From Streptomyces sioyaensis (GTDB lineage Bacteria; Actinomycetota; Actinomycetes; Streptomycetales; Streptomycetaceae), in contig NZ_SDIF01000038.1 in the NCBI RefSeq assembly GCF_004122735.1, positions 1 to 57,653 of the forward strand: DNA of 57,653 nucleotides, in the 5' to 3' direction. This document shows, piece after piece, positions 9,196 through 19,395 of the stretch; the stretch's first letter is position 1; every line of letters begins with the position of its first letter. Under the pieces are notes generated by a model. That model ran no database searches, was not told where the DNA came from, and saw only the letters and a list, made by a program, of their open reading frames with translations. A program made the translations under genes and the position numbers.

Positions 9196-10059
9196 GTGCC
9201 ACTCCCCCGCCGCCCCCACGCGCGGCGCCGCGCGCCGAGCCGGCGGACCCGCCACCGGCCGGCCGCCGACGCCGCCCTGCTGGCCGTCGCGGTGGCGTTC
9301 GCGGCGCCCCTGGTCTGGCTGGTGCTGTCCTCGCTGGACGCGCGGGCGACACTGCGGGTGCGGCTGCCGAGGTCCCCGACGCTGGACAACTTCTCGGCGG
9401 TCTGGACCGACGAGATCACCTTCACCCCGATGCTCAACAGCCTGCTGATCTGCGGTGGCGCCACCCTGCTCACGGTGGTCTGTGCGGCGCTCGCCGCCTA
9501 TCCGCTCTCCCGCTTCCACGCGCGCTTCGCCCGCCCGTACCTGCTGACGATTCTGTTCTCCACCTGTCTGCCGATCACGGCGGTCATGGTCCCGGTCTAC
9601 GCGCTGTTCGTGCGGGTCGATCTGATCGACACCCAATACGGCACCGCACTGTTCCTGGCCGCCGCCCAACTCCCGTTCGCCATCTGGCTGATGAAGAACT
9701 TCATGGACTCGGTGCCCAGGGCCCTGGAGGAAGCGGCGTGGACGGACGGCGCCTCCTGGGGGCAGACCCTGCTGCGGGTGATCCTGCCGCTGATGGGGCC
9801 CGGCGTCGGCGTCGTGGCGATCTACACCTTCATCATGATGTGGGGCAATTTCTTCGTCCCCTTCATGCTGCTGCTCTCCCCCGAACAACTCCCGGCCTCG
9901 GTCAGCATCTTCACCTTCTTCGGCAATTACGGCGCCATCGCCTTCGGTGAACTCGCGGCCTTCTCCGTGCTGTATTCGACGCCGGTCCTCGCGCTCTACC
10001 TCCTGATCTCCCGGCGGCTCGGCAGCGGCTTCGCGCTCGGCGGCGCCGTGAAGGGCTGA
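9196..10059 (+). CDS. ABC importer permease (sugar type, MalG-like)
   Basis: Second permease of the importer, beginning 3 bases after the previous stop. An Arg-rich N-terminus is followed by six membrane segments. The EAA loop reads LEEAAWTDGASWGQTLLRV, with the LP characteristic of MalG-type permeases just after it. The 287-residue length is standard. It completes the lipoprotein-permease-permease operon; transcription probably ends in the GC-rich spacer that follows. Confidence 0.92.
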   Translation: MPLPRRPHARRRAPSRRTRHRPAADAALLAVAVAFAAPLVWLVLSSLDARATLRVRLPRSPTLDNFSAVWTDEITFTPMLNSLLICGGATLLTVVCAALAAYPLSRFHARFARPYLLTILFSTCLPITAVMVPVYALFVRVDLIDTQYGTALFLAAAQLPFAIWLMKNFMDSVPRALEEAAWTDGASWGQTLLRVILPLMGPGVGVVAIYTFIMMWGNFFVPFMLLLSPEQLPASVSIFTFFGNYGAIAFGELAAFSVLYSTPVLALYLLISRRLGSGFALGGAVKG

Positions 10060-10248
10060 TCGGCGGCGTGACGGACGATCGACGGCGTGACGGACCGATC
10101 GGCGCCGCGCAGGGACGGTCGGCTGCGCCGTGAGGGGCCGAGGAGCCCGGCGGCCGGCCGCACCCCGGGCCGGACCCCGGGCCGGGACCAGGAAACCGGC
10201 CGACTGGTAGGTTCCTACGACTTTGCGCCTTGGCCATCCGCACCATAG
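10060..10248. other. intergenic spacer with short direct repeats
   Basis: No gene is visible. CGGCGTGACGGA occurs twice within the first 40 bases, and GGGCCGGACC-type runs near 10165-10190 could form hairpins ending the importer operon. A possible promoter for the next gene is TTGCGC (10223-10228), 17 bases, TAGGTG (10246-10251). Confidence 0.3.
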
Positions 10249-10986
10249 GTGCCCCCGCACCCCCTCACTTACCGTGTGCCGGTGCGTACGCAAGCCGGGG
10301 AGCCCCGCCGGCCACCCTTCGACGCCGAGGCCGCCCGCCGGCTCCGCGAGGCCCTCGGCATGACCCCCGCCCATGTCGCGTACGGCATCGCGGCCGCCTA
10401 CGGAATGCCGCTGTCGCCCGCGACGGTCACGGCCTGGGAGGCGGGCGAGCGCGCCCCCTCGGAGGCCGAACTGACCGCGCTGGCCGGCGCCCTGTGGTGT
10501 GCGCCGGGCGAGCTGCTGGGCGCGCCGGGCACCCTGCACGAATACCGGCTGGCGCGGGGCCTCGCCGCCGCGGACCTCGCGCGGCACATCGGCATGGACC
10601 CGGCCGCCTACGCGCGCCTGGAGGCCGGCGGCCACTGGCGCGGCACCGCGCGGCAGGCCGCCGCGCTCGCCGGGGCGCTGGCGCTGCCGCTGCCCGCCCT
10701 GATCCGCTTCACCGGCCGGGACGCCCTGCTGACCGAGCTGCTGACCAGCGCCGCCACCACCCGCTGGCAGGCCTACGTCCGGCCGGTCGGCAAGGTGGTA
10801 CCGCTGCCCAGGGAGCGGCTCCGCGAGGTGCTGCAGGAACTGCACGCCGACTACCAGGCGACCATGGCCGCGACGCTCCACTGGGGCGGCGGGGAGCGCG
10901 CCGAGGAGTCCGGCAGGGCCGGGCGCGCCTTTCTCGACGGCATCCTGACGGAATTCTGGACACGGGCGGGCACGGCACACGTCTGA
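10249..10986 (+). CDS. XRE-family helix-turn-helix regulator with two HTH domains
   Basis: Predicted DNA-binding protein of 245 residues. The first HTH covers about 20-85 (AHVAYGIAAAYG... TVTAWEAGERAPS), and a second degenerate one covers about 95-150 (LHEYRLARGLAAADLARHIG ... AYARLEAGG). The C-terminal 80 residues have no domain I recognise. The start is uncertain: GTG at 10249 gives the longest form, but in-frame GTGs at 10276 and 10282 (PVRTQAGEP) would fit a promoter whose -10 overlaps 10246-10251. It stands alone ahead of an exporter operon; a link is not shown by sequence. Confidence 0.8.
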   Translation: MPPHPLTYRVPVRTQAGEPRRPPFDAEAARRLREALGMTPAHVAYGIAAAYGMPLSPATVTAWEAGERAPSEAELTALAGALWCAPGELLGAPGTLHEYRLARGLAAADLARHIGMDPAAYARLEAGGHWRGTARQAAALAGALALPLPALIRFTGRDALLTELLTSAATTRWQAYVRPVGKVVPLPRERLREVLQELHADYQATMAATLHWGGGERAEESGRAGRAFLDGILTEFWTRAGTAHV

Positions 10987-11192
10987 GGGCGCGCGCCCCT
11001 GAACTCTCCCACCACCCCCGGGTTTTCCCGTCGGCCAGAGGTCGGAGGGCCGTCCGTCCAGAGGATGACGCCGGGGGCGGCGATGGCACTTCCGGCCGGT
11101 CCGGCTTTCGGTCCCTGCGGGTGAAGACCGGGTTGACCTGCGCATTCGAGAATGAGGACGTCGAAACATCCGTCCTTTTTCCAGGAGTTCCC

Positions 11193-11990
11193 GTGTCCCA
11201 CGCGGCCACCTCTCCGGGTTTCCCCGGTTCCCCCGCTTCCGCCCGCACCGCCGCCGTCGCCGCCCGTGCCACGGACCTGAGCAAGGTCTACGGCCAGGGG
11301 GAGACCCGCGTGGTCGCACTGGACTCCGTCTCCGTCGAGTTCGGCCGGGCCCGGTTCACGGCGATCATGGGCCCGTCCGGCTCCGGCAAGTCCACGCTGA
11401 TGCACTGCATGGCCGGACTGGACCGGATCTCCTCCGGCTCGGCCCGGATCGGCGAGGTCGAGCTGGGGTCGCTGAACGACCGGCAGCTGACGCGGCTGCG
11501 CCGGGACAAGGTCGGCTTCATCTTCCAGGCGTTCAACCTGCTGCCGACGCTGAGCGCGCTGGAGAACATCACGCTGCCGATGGACATCGCGGGCCGCAAG
11601 CCCGACCGGGAGTGGCTCGACGCGGTGATCGACACCGTCGGCCTCTCGGGGCGGCTCGCCCATCGGCCGGCACAGCTCTCCGGCGGCCAGCAGCAGCGGG
11701 TCGCGGTCGCCCGGGCGCTGGCCGCCCGGCCGGAGATCATCTTCGCGGACGAGCCGACCGGCAACCTCGACTCCCGCTCCGGCGCCGAAGTGCTGGGCTT
11801 CCTGCGGGAGTCGGTGCGGGCGGCGGACCAGACGGTGGTGATGGTCACCCATGACCCGGTCGCCGCCGCCTACGCGGACCGGGTGGTCTTCCTCGCGGAC
11901 GGCCGGATCGTCGAGGAGCTCCACGACCCGACCGCGGACGCCGTCCTGGACCGGATGCGGCTGTTCGACTCCAAGGGCCGTACGAGCTGA
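11193..11990 (+). CDS. ABC exporter ATPase, MacB/LolD type
   Basis: ATP-hydrolysing subunit paired with the FtsX-like permease downstream. The GTG at 11193 is chosen because AGGAG lies at 11183-11187. Walker A is GPSGSGKST, the signature LSGGQQQRVAVARALA, Walker B IIFADEPT, followed by the D-loop NLDS and H-switch VTHD. The first 25 residues are an Ala/Ser/Pro-rich lead not needed by the fold. The 265-residue length is slightly long for the family. Members move lipids, peptides or antibiotics, or drive extracellular enzymes; the substrate here is unknown. Confidence 0.93.
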   Translation: MSHAATSPGFPGSPASARTAAVAARATDLSKVYGQGETRVVALDSVSVEFGRARFTAIMGPSGSGKSTLMHCMAGLDRISSGSARIGEVELGSLNDRQLTRLRRDKVGFIFQAFNLLPTLSALENITLPMDIAGRKPDREWLDAVIDTVGLSGRLAHRPAQLSGGQQQRVAVARALAARPEIIFADEPTGNLDSRSGAEVLGFLRESVRAADQTVVMVTHDPVAAAYADRVVFLADGRIVEELHDPTADAVLDRMRLFDSKGRTS

Positions 11991-12071
11991 CGCCCGGCAC
12001 CCCGCACCACCGCGCTCCCCGGCGCGCTGCCCTTCATCCCGAGCCACCGGACCAGGACTGACACCACCACC

Positions 12072-14618
12072 ATGCTGCGAACCGCCCTGCGCAACGTCCT
12101 TGCGCACAAAGCCCGATTGATGATGACCGCGCTCGCGGTCCTGCTCGGCGTCGCCTTCGTCGCCGGCACCCTCATCTTCAGCGACACCGTCGGCTCGGCC
12201 GTCAAGAAGGCGTCCGAGAAGAACCTCGACGGGGTGGCCGTCTCCGTCCAGGCCGAGGCCGCCGACAGCTCCCCGGACGTCGGCAAGGACCGCAGGCGGA
12301 CCACCCTTGTCGACGAAAAGCTGGCGGACAAAGTCCGCGCACTGCCCGGCGTGCAGTCCGTACGCAGCAATGTCAAGGGCACGGCCACCGTCGCCGGCCC
12401 GGACAATGTGCCGCTCGGCCACGACTGGCAGAACCTCGCCACCAACTTCCAGCCGGACAAGGACGGTCACGACCCCCGCTACCCGCTGCTGAAGGGCCGC
12501 GGACCGGCCGCCGGCAACGAGATCGCGCTGGACGAGGCGACCGCGAAGGCGTCCGGCCGCAAGATCGGTGACTCCGTGCGGCTCGCCACCGACGGCCCGG
12601 TGCTGACGAAGAAGCTGGTCGGCATCGTCTCCACCGACGACCCGCAGGTCACCGCGGGCGGCAGCCTGACGCTCTTCGACACCGCCACCGCGCAGAAGCT
12701 GTTCCTGCACCCCGGCCAGTTCGACGAGCTGGTGATCGCTGCCGCGCCCGGCGCCGATCAGCAGGAACTGACCGCCAAGGTCAGCGAGGTGCTGCCCAAG
12801 GACCGCGCCACGGCGACCAGCGGCACCGATCTCGCCGCCGAGCAGTCCAGGATGGTCGCCAGCCAGAACGAGGCCCTGAGCCAGACGCTGCTGACCTTCG
12901 CCGGGATCGCGCTGTTCGTCGGCGTCTTCATCATCGCCAACACCTTCACCATGCTGATCTCCCAGCGCAGCCGGGAGATCGCCCTGATGCGCGCGATCGG
13001 CGCCTCCCGCCGTCAGGTCGTGCGCTCGGTGCTCGCGGAGGCGGCCCTGCTGGGCCTGATCTCGTCGGCCGTCGGATTCGCGCTGGGCACCGGCCTCGCC
13101 GTGGGCCTGCGGGCGGTGCTCGAAGCGAATGGCGCGGGTTTCCCGGACGGACCGGTCGTCATCAGCCCGGCCGCGGTGCTCTCCGCGCTCGGTGTGGGCG
13201 TCGTGGTGACCGTACTGGCCGCCTGGCTGCCGTCCCGCAAGGCGGCGAAGATCGCCCCGGTGGAGGCGCTCAACACCGTCGAGGCGCCGCCGGCACTGCG
13301 CAGCCTGGTGCTCCGCAACTCCCTCGGCGCGGTCATCACCGGCCTCGGCATCGCGACCATGTGCTACGTCTCCACGCTGAAGGACGCCGACGACCTGCCG
13401 ATCGCGATGGTGGGCGGCGCGCTGACGCTGACCGGCGTCATCATCCTCGCGCCGATGCTGTCCCGGCCGCTGGTCTCGCTGGCGGGCGTCGTCACCACCC
13501 GGCTCTTCGGCATCAGCGGCAAGCTGGCCAAGGAGAACACGCTGCGCAACCCCCGCCGTACGGCGGCGACCGCTTCGGCGCTGATGATCGGCCTCACCCT
13601 GATCACCGGTATGACGGTCGTCGGGAACTCGGCCGGGCAGGCCATGGACACGATGACGGCCCAGGGGCTGAAGGCCGACTACAAGATCGGGACCTCCGCC
13701 GGTCTGGACCCCGAGCTGTCGCAGAAGGTGGCGGACGTCCCGGGCATCGAGGCGGCGGCTCCGCTGCGCAATACGGGCTTCACGACCCCCAACTCCTCCA
13801 TGGGCCTGATGGGCACCGACCTCAGCACGATCGGCAAGCTCACCCAACTGGACTTCATCAGCGGTTCGTTGAAGGGCGCCGGAGGCAACGACATCGCGGT
13901 CTCCCAGGAGATGGCCAAGATGAAGGGCTGGCACACCGGCGACACCCTGGACGCCACCTTCTACGACAAGAAGAAGGCGAAGCTCAAGATCGTCGGGATC
14001 TACGCGGACAACGAGCTGCTCGGCGACTCGATCGGCGCCACCTCGCTGGCGGCGCCGCACCAGCTCGTGCCGATGGTCGAGTCACTGCTGGCGAAGGCCC
14101 AGGACGGCCCGTCGGAGGGGCTGGAGAAGCAGATCCGGCACGCCCTCGGCGACAGCCCGCTGCTGAAGGTCCAGGACCACGCCGACCTGCGCAAGGAGAA
14201 CGCCGCGAGCATCGAGATGGTGCTCAACGTCTCCTACGGGCTGCTGGGCATGGCCGTCATCATCGCGGTGGTGGGCGTTGTCAACACCCTCGCCATGTCG
14301 GTCTTCGAGCGGACCCGTGAGATCGGGATGCTGCGGGCGATCGGCCTGGCCCGCAGCGGCATCAAGCAGATGGTCCGGCTGGAGTCGGTGGTCATCGCGC
14401 TGTTCGGCGCGGGCCTGGGCATCGCGGTGGGTGTCTTCTGCTCCTGGGCCGTCGGCAACCTGGTCAGCAAGGGCCTGCCCACCTACGAGCTGATGCTGCC
14501 CTGGGGCCGGCTCGCGCTGTTCGTACTGATCGCGCTGGTCGTGGGGGTGCTGGCCGCCCTCTGGCCGGCCCGCCGCGCGGCCCGGCTGAACATGCTGGAG
14601 GCCATCGGCGCCCAGTGA
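12072..14618 (+). CDS. FtsX-family ABC permease (MacB-like, duplicated)
   Basis: Large 848-residue permease with two FtsX modules. There is a membrane segment at about 17-37 and a large extracellular domain to about 265. Three membrane segments follow (about 275-400, LLTFAGIALFVGVFIIANTF), then a second extracellular domain (about 520-715) and the final three segments (about 720-845). Both modules carry the R(E)IALMRAIGASR / REIGMLRAIGLAR cytoplasmic motif. It lies 81 bases after its ATPase and forms an operon with it. This twin-module layout is common in actinobacteria for exporters of unknown substrate. Confidence 0.92.
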   Translation: MLRTALRNVLAHKARLMMTALAVLLGVAFVAGTLIFSDTVGSAVKKASEKNLDGVAVSVQAEAADSSPDVGKDRRRTTLVDEKLADKVRALPGVQSVRSNVKGTATVAGPDNVPLGHDWQNLATNFQPDKDGHDPRYPLLKGRGPAAGNEIALDEATAKASGRKIGDSVRLATDGPVLTKKLVGIVSTDDPQVTAGGSLTLFDTATAQKLFLHPGQFDELVIAAAPGADQQELTAKVSEVLPKDRATATSGTDLAAEQSRMVASQNEALSQTLLTFAGIALFVGVFIIANTFTMLISQRSREIALMRAIGASRRQVVRSVLAEAALLGLISSAVGFALGTGLAVGLRAVLEANGAGFPDGPVVISPAAVLSALGVGVVVTVLAAWLPSRKAAKIAPVEALNTVEAPPALRSLVLRNSLGAVITGLGIATMCYVSTLKDADDLPIAMVGGALTLTGVIILAPMLSRPLVSLAGVVTTRLFGISGKLAKENTLRNPRRTAATASALMIGLTLITGMTVVGNSAGQAMDTMTAQGLKADYKIGTSAGLDPELSQKVADVPGIEAAAPLRNTGFTTPNSSMGLMGTDLSTIGKLTQLDFISGSLKGAGGNDIAVSQEMAKMKGWHTGDTLDATFYDKKKAKLKIVGIYADNELLGDSIGATSLAAPHQLVPMVESLLAKAQDGPSEGLEKQIRHALGDSPLLKVQDHADLRKENAASIEMVLNVSYGLLGMAVIIAVVGVVNTLAMSVFERTREIGMLRAIGLARSGIKQMVRLESVVIALFGAGLGIAVGVFCSWAVGNLVSKGLPTYELMLPWGRLALFVLIALVVGVLAALWPARRAARLNMLEAIGAQ

Positions 14619-14643
14619 CCGTCTGACCGCCACCCCCCACAAA

Positions 14644-14692
14644 GGCGGCGCGCCTGTCCCCGGCCGAGGACAGGCGCGCCGCCGCTGTTTTT
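14644..14692 (+). terminator. rho-independent terminator after the FtsX exporter operon
   Basis: Perfect 16-bp arms (14644-14659 and 14668-14683) with an 8-base loop, followed by GCTGTTTTT. The T run makes this one of the clearest intrinsic terminators in the window. It serves the plus-strand operon and, as a hairpin, possibly the convergent pfkA. Confidence 0.9.
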
Positions 14693-14710
14693 CCGGGGGA
14701 AGACCGGGGG

Positions 14711-15736
14711 TCAGAAGACCGACTCGGCCTCGTCCATCCGCCACTCGGGCACCGTCTTGAGCTCGGTGACCGCGTCGGCCAGCGGCACCATCGTGATGTC
14801 GGTGCCGCGCAGCGCGGTCATCCGGCCGAAGTCGCCGCGGTGCGCGGCCTCGACGGCGTGCCAGCCGAAGCGGGTGGCGAGCACCCGGTCGTAGGCGGTG
14901 GGGGTACCGCCGCGCTGGACATGGCCGAGAATGACCGGCCGGGCCTCCTTGCCGAGGCGCTTTTCCAGCTCGTGGGCGAGCGCGTTGCCGATGCCGGAGA
15001 ACCGCTCGTGGCCGTACTGGTCGATGGCGCCCTTCTTGTACTCCATGCTGCCGGGGGCCGGGTGCGCCCCCTCGGCGACACAGACCACGGCGAACTTCTT
15101 GCCCCGGGCAAAGCGCTCCTCGACCATCGTGACCAGGTCGTTGACCTCGAAGCCGCGCTCGGGAAGGCAGATGCCGTGGGCGCCGCCGGCCATGCCGGAC
15201 TCCAGCGCGATCCAGCCCGCGTGCCGGCCCATCACCTCGACGACCATGACCCGCTGGTGCGACTCCGCGGTGGTCTTGAGGCGGTCGATGGCCTCGGTCG
15301 CGACGCCGACGGCGGTGTCGAAGCCGAAGGTGCGGTCGGTGGAGGAGATGTCGTTGTCGATGGTCTTGGGAACGCCGACGACCGGGAGCCCGGCGTCCGA
15401 CAGCATCCGGGCGGCGGTCAGGGTGCCCTCGCCGCCGATCGGGATGAGGACGTCGATGCCGTAGTCCTTGGAGTGGTCCTTGGCGTCCTCGCAGGCCTGC
15501 TGGAGCCGGGCGCGCTCCAGCCGCGAGGAACCGAGGATGGTGCCGCCGCGGGCGAGGATGCCGCTGACCGCTTCGAGGTCGAGCTTGCGGAAGCGGCCGT
15601 CGAGCAGGCCCGAGAAGCCGTCCTCGAAGCCGATGACCTCGTCGCCGTGCCCGGTGAGGGCGCGATGGACCACCGACCGGATCACAGCGTTGAGGCCGGG
15701 GCAGTCGCCGCCTGCGGTGAGGACTCCGATACGCAT
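14711..15736 (-). CDS. pfkA: 6-phosphofructokinase
   Basis: Phosphorylates fructose-6-phosphate to fructose-1,6-bisphosphate, the committed step of glycolysis. The nucleotide loop GGDCPGLNAV is at residues 9-18, GGEGT at 101-105, PKTIDND at 123-129 and MGRHAGWIA around 172. Gly104 is the residue that favours ATP over pyrophosphate, while Lys124 is the residue found in PPi-type enzymes; this mixed signature is typical of the actinobacterial group, whose Streptomyces member is ATP-dependent. The 341-residue length is normal. It is divergent from pta. By position it matches the S. coelicolor copy whose deletion raises antibiotic yield (from memory). Confidence 0.94.
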   Translation of the reverse strand: MRIGVLTAGGDCPGLNAVIRSVVHRALTGHGDEVIGFEDGFSGLLDGRFRKLDLEAVSGILARGGTILGSSRLERARLQQACEDAKDHSKDYGIDVLIPIGGEGTLTAARMLSDAGLPVVGVPKTIDNDISSTDRTFGFDTAVGVATEAIDRLKTTAESHQRVMVVEVMGRHAGWIALESGMAGGAHGICLPERGFEVNDLVTMVEERFARGKKFAVVCVAEGAHPAPGSMEYKKGAIDQYGHERFSGIGNALAHELEKRLGKEARPVILGHVQRGGTPTAYDRVLATRFGWHAVEAAHRGDFGRMTALRGTDITMVPLADAVTELKTVPEWRMDEAESVF

Positions 15737-15969
15737 CGTGCTGTGTCTCCTGTGCTCGCTGTCGGTTCCGTGTGAGCCGGTCCGATTGTTTCACGGGAGG
15801 CCCGGCCCTCCCCGCCCGCCGGACCTCACCCCTACTGTTCCTGCACGGGCTGCACAAGGGAAACTGGGAGAGCGACCTAGCCACACGCGCAGGTATTGTC
15901 AAGAGGGGCATGCCCACCATAACGGCTAATTTTTACCTTGCGACCAACGGAATGGATCGGAGAGCACGC
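15737..15969. promoter_or_regulatory. divergent pfkA / pta promoter region
   Basis: A 233-base spacer. On the plus strand TTGTCA (15897-15902) is followed after 17 bases by ATAACG, and AT-rich CTAATTTTTA lies just beyond. A perfect 10-bp palindrome GGGCATGCCC (15906-15915) sits inside that candidate promoter spacer. GGAGAG precedes the pta GTG. Confidence 0.45.
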
Positions 15970-18066
15970 GTGACGCGGAGCGTGTACGTGACCGGGATCG
16001 ACCGCGGCGACGGCCGTCAGGTCATCGAGCTGGGAGTCATGGAGCTCCTGACCCGCCAAGTCGACCGGGTGGGCGTCTTCCGCCCGCTGATCCACGACGA
16101 CGGACCCGACCGGCTCTTCGACCTGCTGCGGGCGCGCTACCGGCTCACCCAGCCCGCCGACACCGTCCACGGCCTCGGTTACGAGGAGGCCGCCGCCCTC
16201 CAGGCCGAGCGCGGCACCGACGAACTGGTCTCCCGGCTCGTCGACCGCTTCCACGCCGTGGCCAGGGAGTACGAGTACGTCCTGGTCCTCGGCTCGGACT
16301 ACGCGGCCACCAGCCTCCCCGACGAGCTGAACCTCAATGCGCGCCTGGCCAACGAGTTCGGTGCCGCCGTACTGGCCGTCGTCGGCGGTCAGGGCCAGGA
16401 GGCCGAGTCGGTGCGCGCCGAGGCCCACAACGCCTACCGCGCCTACCACTCGCTGGGCTGCGACGTCGTCGCCGTGGTCGTCAACCGGGTGGCGCCCGAG
16501 CACCGCACGGCCGTCGTCGAGCGGCTCGCCGCCCGCCTCCCCGTGCCCTGCTACGCCCTCCCCGAGGACGGCTCGCTCTCCGCGCCGACCGTCAGCCAGA
16601 TCGTGCACACCCTCGGCGCCGAGGTGCTGCTCGGCGACGACTCGGGGCTCGCCCGGGACGCCCGGGACTTCGTCTTCGGCGGCGCCATGCTGCCGACCTT
16701 CCTCAAGGCGCTCACGCCCGGCTGCCTCGTGGTGACCCCCGGGGACCGGGCGGACCTGGTCATCGGCTCGCTCGCCGCGCACAGCGCCGGTGCCCCGCCG
16801 ATCGCCGGTGTGCTGCTCACCCTCGACGAGCGGCCCGGCCCGGACATCATGGCGCTGGCGGGCCGGCTCGCCCCCGGCACCCCGGTCGTCTCCGTACCCG
16901 GCGGATCCTTCCCGACCGCCGGCGAGCTGTTCGCGATCGAGGGCAAGCTGAACGCCGCCTCGCCGCGCAAGGCGGAGACCGCGCTCGGCCTGTTCGAGCG
17001 GCATGTGGACACCGTGGAGCTGACGAACCGGATCTCCGTCGCCCGCTCCGGCCGGGTGACCCCGATGATGTTCGAACACGAGCTGATCGAGCGCTCCCGC
17101 TCCGCCCGCCGCCGGGTCGTCCTCCCCGAGGGCGGCGAGGAGCGGGTGCTGCGCGCCGCCGACGTGCTGCTGCGCCGCGACGTGTGCGAGCTGACGCTGC
17201 TGGGCGAGGAGGAGGCGATCCGCAAGCGCGCCGCCGACCTGGCCATCGACCTGGCGGACGCGCAGATCATCGATCCGCAGACCTCCCCGCTGCGCGAGCG
17301 GTTCGCCGAGCGCTACGCCGCGCTGCGCGCCCACAAGGGCGTCAGCGTCGAGCTGGCCTACGACGTGGTCGCGGACGTCTCCTACTTCGGCACGCTGATG
17401 GTCCAGGAGGGTCTGGCCGACGGCATGGTCTCCGGTGCGGTGCACTCCACCGCCGCCACCATCCGCCCCGCCTTCGAGATCATCAAGACCAAGCCGAACG
17501 CCCAGATCGTCTCCTCGGTCTTCTTCATGTGCCTGGCCGACCGGGTGCTGGTCTACGGCGACTGCGCGGTCAACCCGGACCCGGACGCCGAGCAGCTGGC
17601 GGACATCGCGATCCAGTCGGCCACCACTGCCGCGCAGTTCGGCGTCGAGCCGCGGATCGCGATGCTGTCGTACTCCACCGGCACCTCCGGCTCCGGCGCC
17701 GACGTCGACAAGGTCCGCAAGGCCACCGAGATCGTCCGCACGCTGCGCCCCGATCTGCTGGTCGAGGGCCCGATCCAGTACGACGCGGCGGTGGACGCGG
17801 CGGTCGCGCGGACCAAGCTGCCCGAGTCCGATGTCGCCGGCAAGGCCACCGTGCTGATCTTCCCGGACCTCAACACCGGCAACAACACCTACAAGGCCGT
17901 GCAGCGCTCGGCCGGTGCGGTCGCCGTCGGCCCGGTCCTGCAGGGTCTGCGCAAGCCGGTCAACGACCTCTCGCGCGGCGCTCTGGTGCAGGACATCGTC
18001 AACACCGTGGCCATCACCGCCATCCAGGCGCAGGGCGAGCGGCCCGGCGCCGGCCCCGCCGCGTGA
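15970..18066 (+). CDS. pta: phosphate acetyltransferase
   Basis: Interconverts acetyl-CoA and acetyl phosphate. The start is the GTG at 15970 (MTRSVYVTGIDRGDGRQ), with GGAGAG upstream; the in-frame extension before it is non-coding in character. The N-terminal third is the nucleotide-binding-like domain, followed by the DRTGG-type regulatory domain (about 200-330) and the C-terminal catalytic PTA domain (about 370-690), with VLPEGGEERVLRAAD at its start and SYSTGTSGSG and FPDLNTGN near the active site. The 698-residue length fits the long, three-domain class. It is 47 bases ahead of ackA and part of a pta-ackA-pyk run. Confidence 0.95.
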   Translation: MTRSVYVTGIDRGDGRQVIELGVMELLTRQVDRVGVFRPLIHDDGPDRLFDLLRARYRLTQPADTVHGLGYEEAAALQAERGTDELVSRLVDRFHAVAREYEYVLVLGSDYAATSLPDELNLNARLANEFGAAVLAVVGGQGQEAESVRAEAHNAYRAYHSLGCDVVAVVVNRVAPEHRTAVVERLAARLPVPCYALPEDGSLSAPTVSQIVHTLGAEVLLGDDSGLARDARDFVFGGAMLPTFLKALTPGCLVVTPGDRADLVIGSLAAHSAGAPPIAGVLLTLDERPGPDIMALAGRLAPGTPVVSVPGGSFPTAGELFAIEGKLNAASPRKAETALGLFERHVDTVELTNRISVARSGRVTPMMFEHELIERSRSARRRVVLPEGGEERVLRAADVLLRRDVCELTLLGEEEAIRKRAADLAIDLADAQIIDPQTSPLRERFAERYAALRAHKGVSVELAYDVVADVSYFGTLMVQEGLADGMVSGAVHSTAATIRPAFEIIKTKPNAQIVSSVFFMCLADRVLVYGDCAVNPDPDAEQLADIAIQSATTAAQFGVEPRIAMLSYSTGTSGSGADVDKVRKATEIVRTLRPDLLVEGPIQYDAAVDAAVARTKLPESDVAGKATVLIFPDLNTGNNTYKAVQRSAGAVAVGPVLQGLRKPVNDLSRGALVQDIVNTVAITAIQAQGERPGAGPAA

Positions 18067-18113
18067 CCGCGACCCCCCTCCGCCCGCCCCCTCCCCCTCT
18101 CGGAGAGCGCTCC

Positions 18114-19334
<1,221 letters not shown>

Positions 19335-19395
19335 GACTCGGTGTTTCGGCCGACCGATAAATTCCGCTCCTAAACAAACCGATAGGATTCCGCCC
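19335..19395 (+). promoter_or_regulatory. ackA-pyk spacer with direct repeat
   Basis: CCGATAAATTCCGC (19374-minus region, at 19354-19367) and CCGATAGGATTCCGC (19379-19393) form an imperfect direct repeat 25 bases apart, the second overlapping the ribosome-binding region of pyk. AT-rich TAAACAAA lies between. Either a pyk-specific promoter/operator or a chance duplication. Confidence 0.3.

Noticed and set aside
10851..14060. A 1069-codon minus-strand frame opposite the ABC exporter
   Set aside because: High-GC shadow: Arg/Gly/Ala/Asp-rich, no motifs, opposite clear Walker and FtsX motifs.
15772..15969. N-terminal extension of Pta
   Set aside because: Runs through the promoter region; the conserved N-terminus starts at the GTG at 15970 with a ribosome site.
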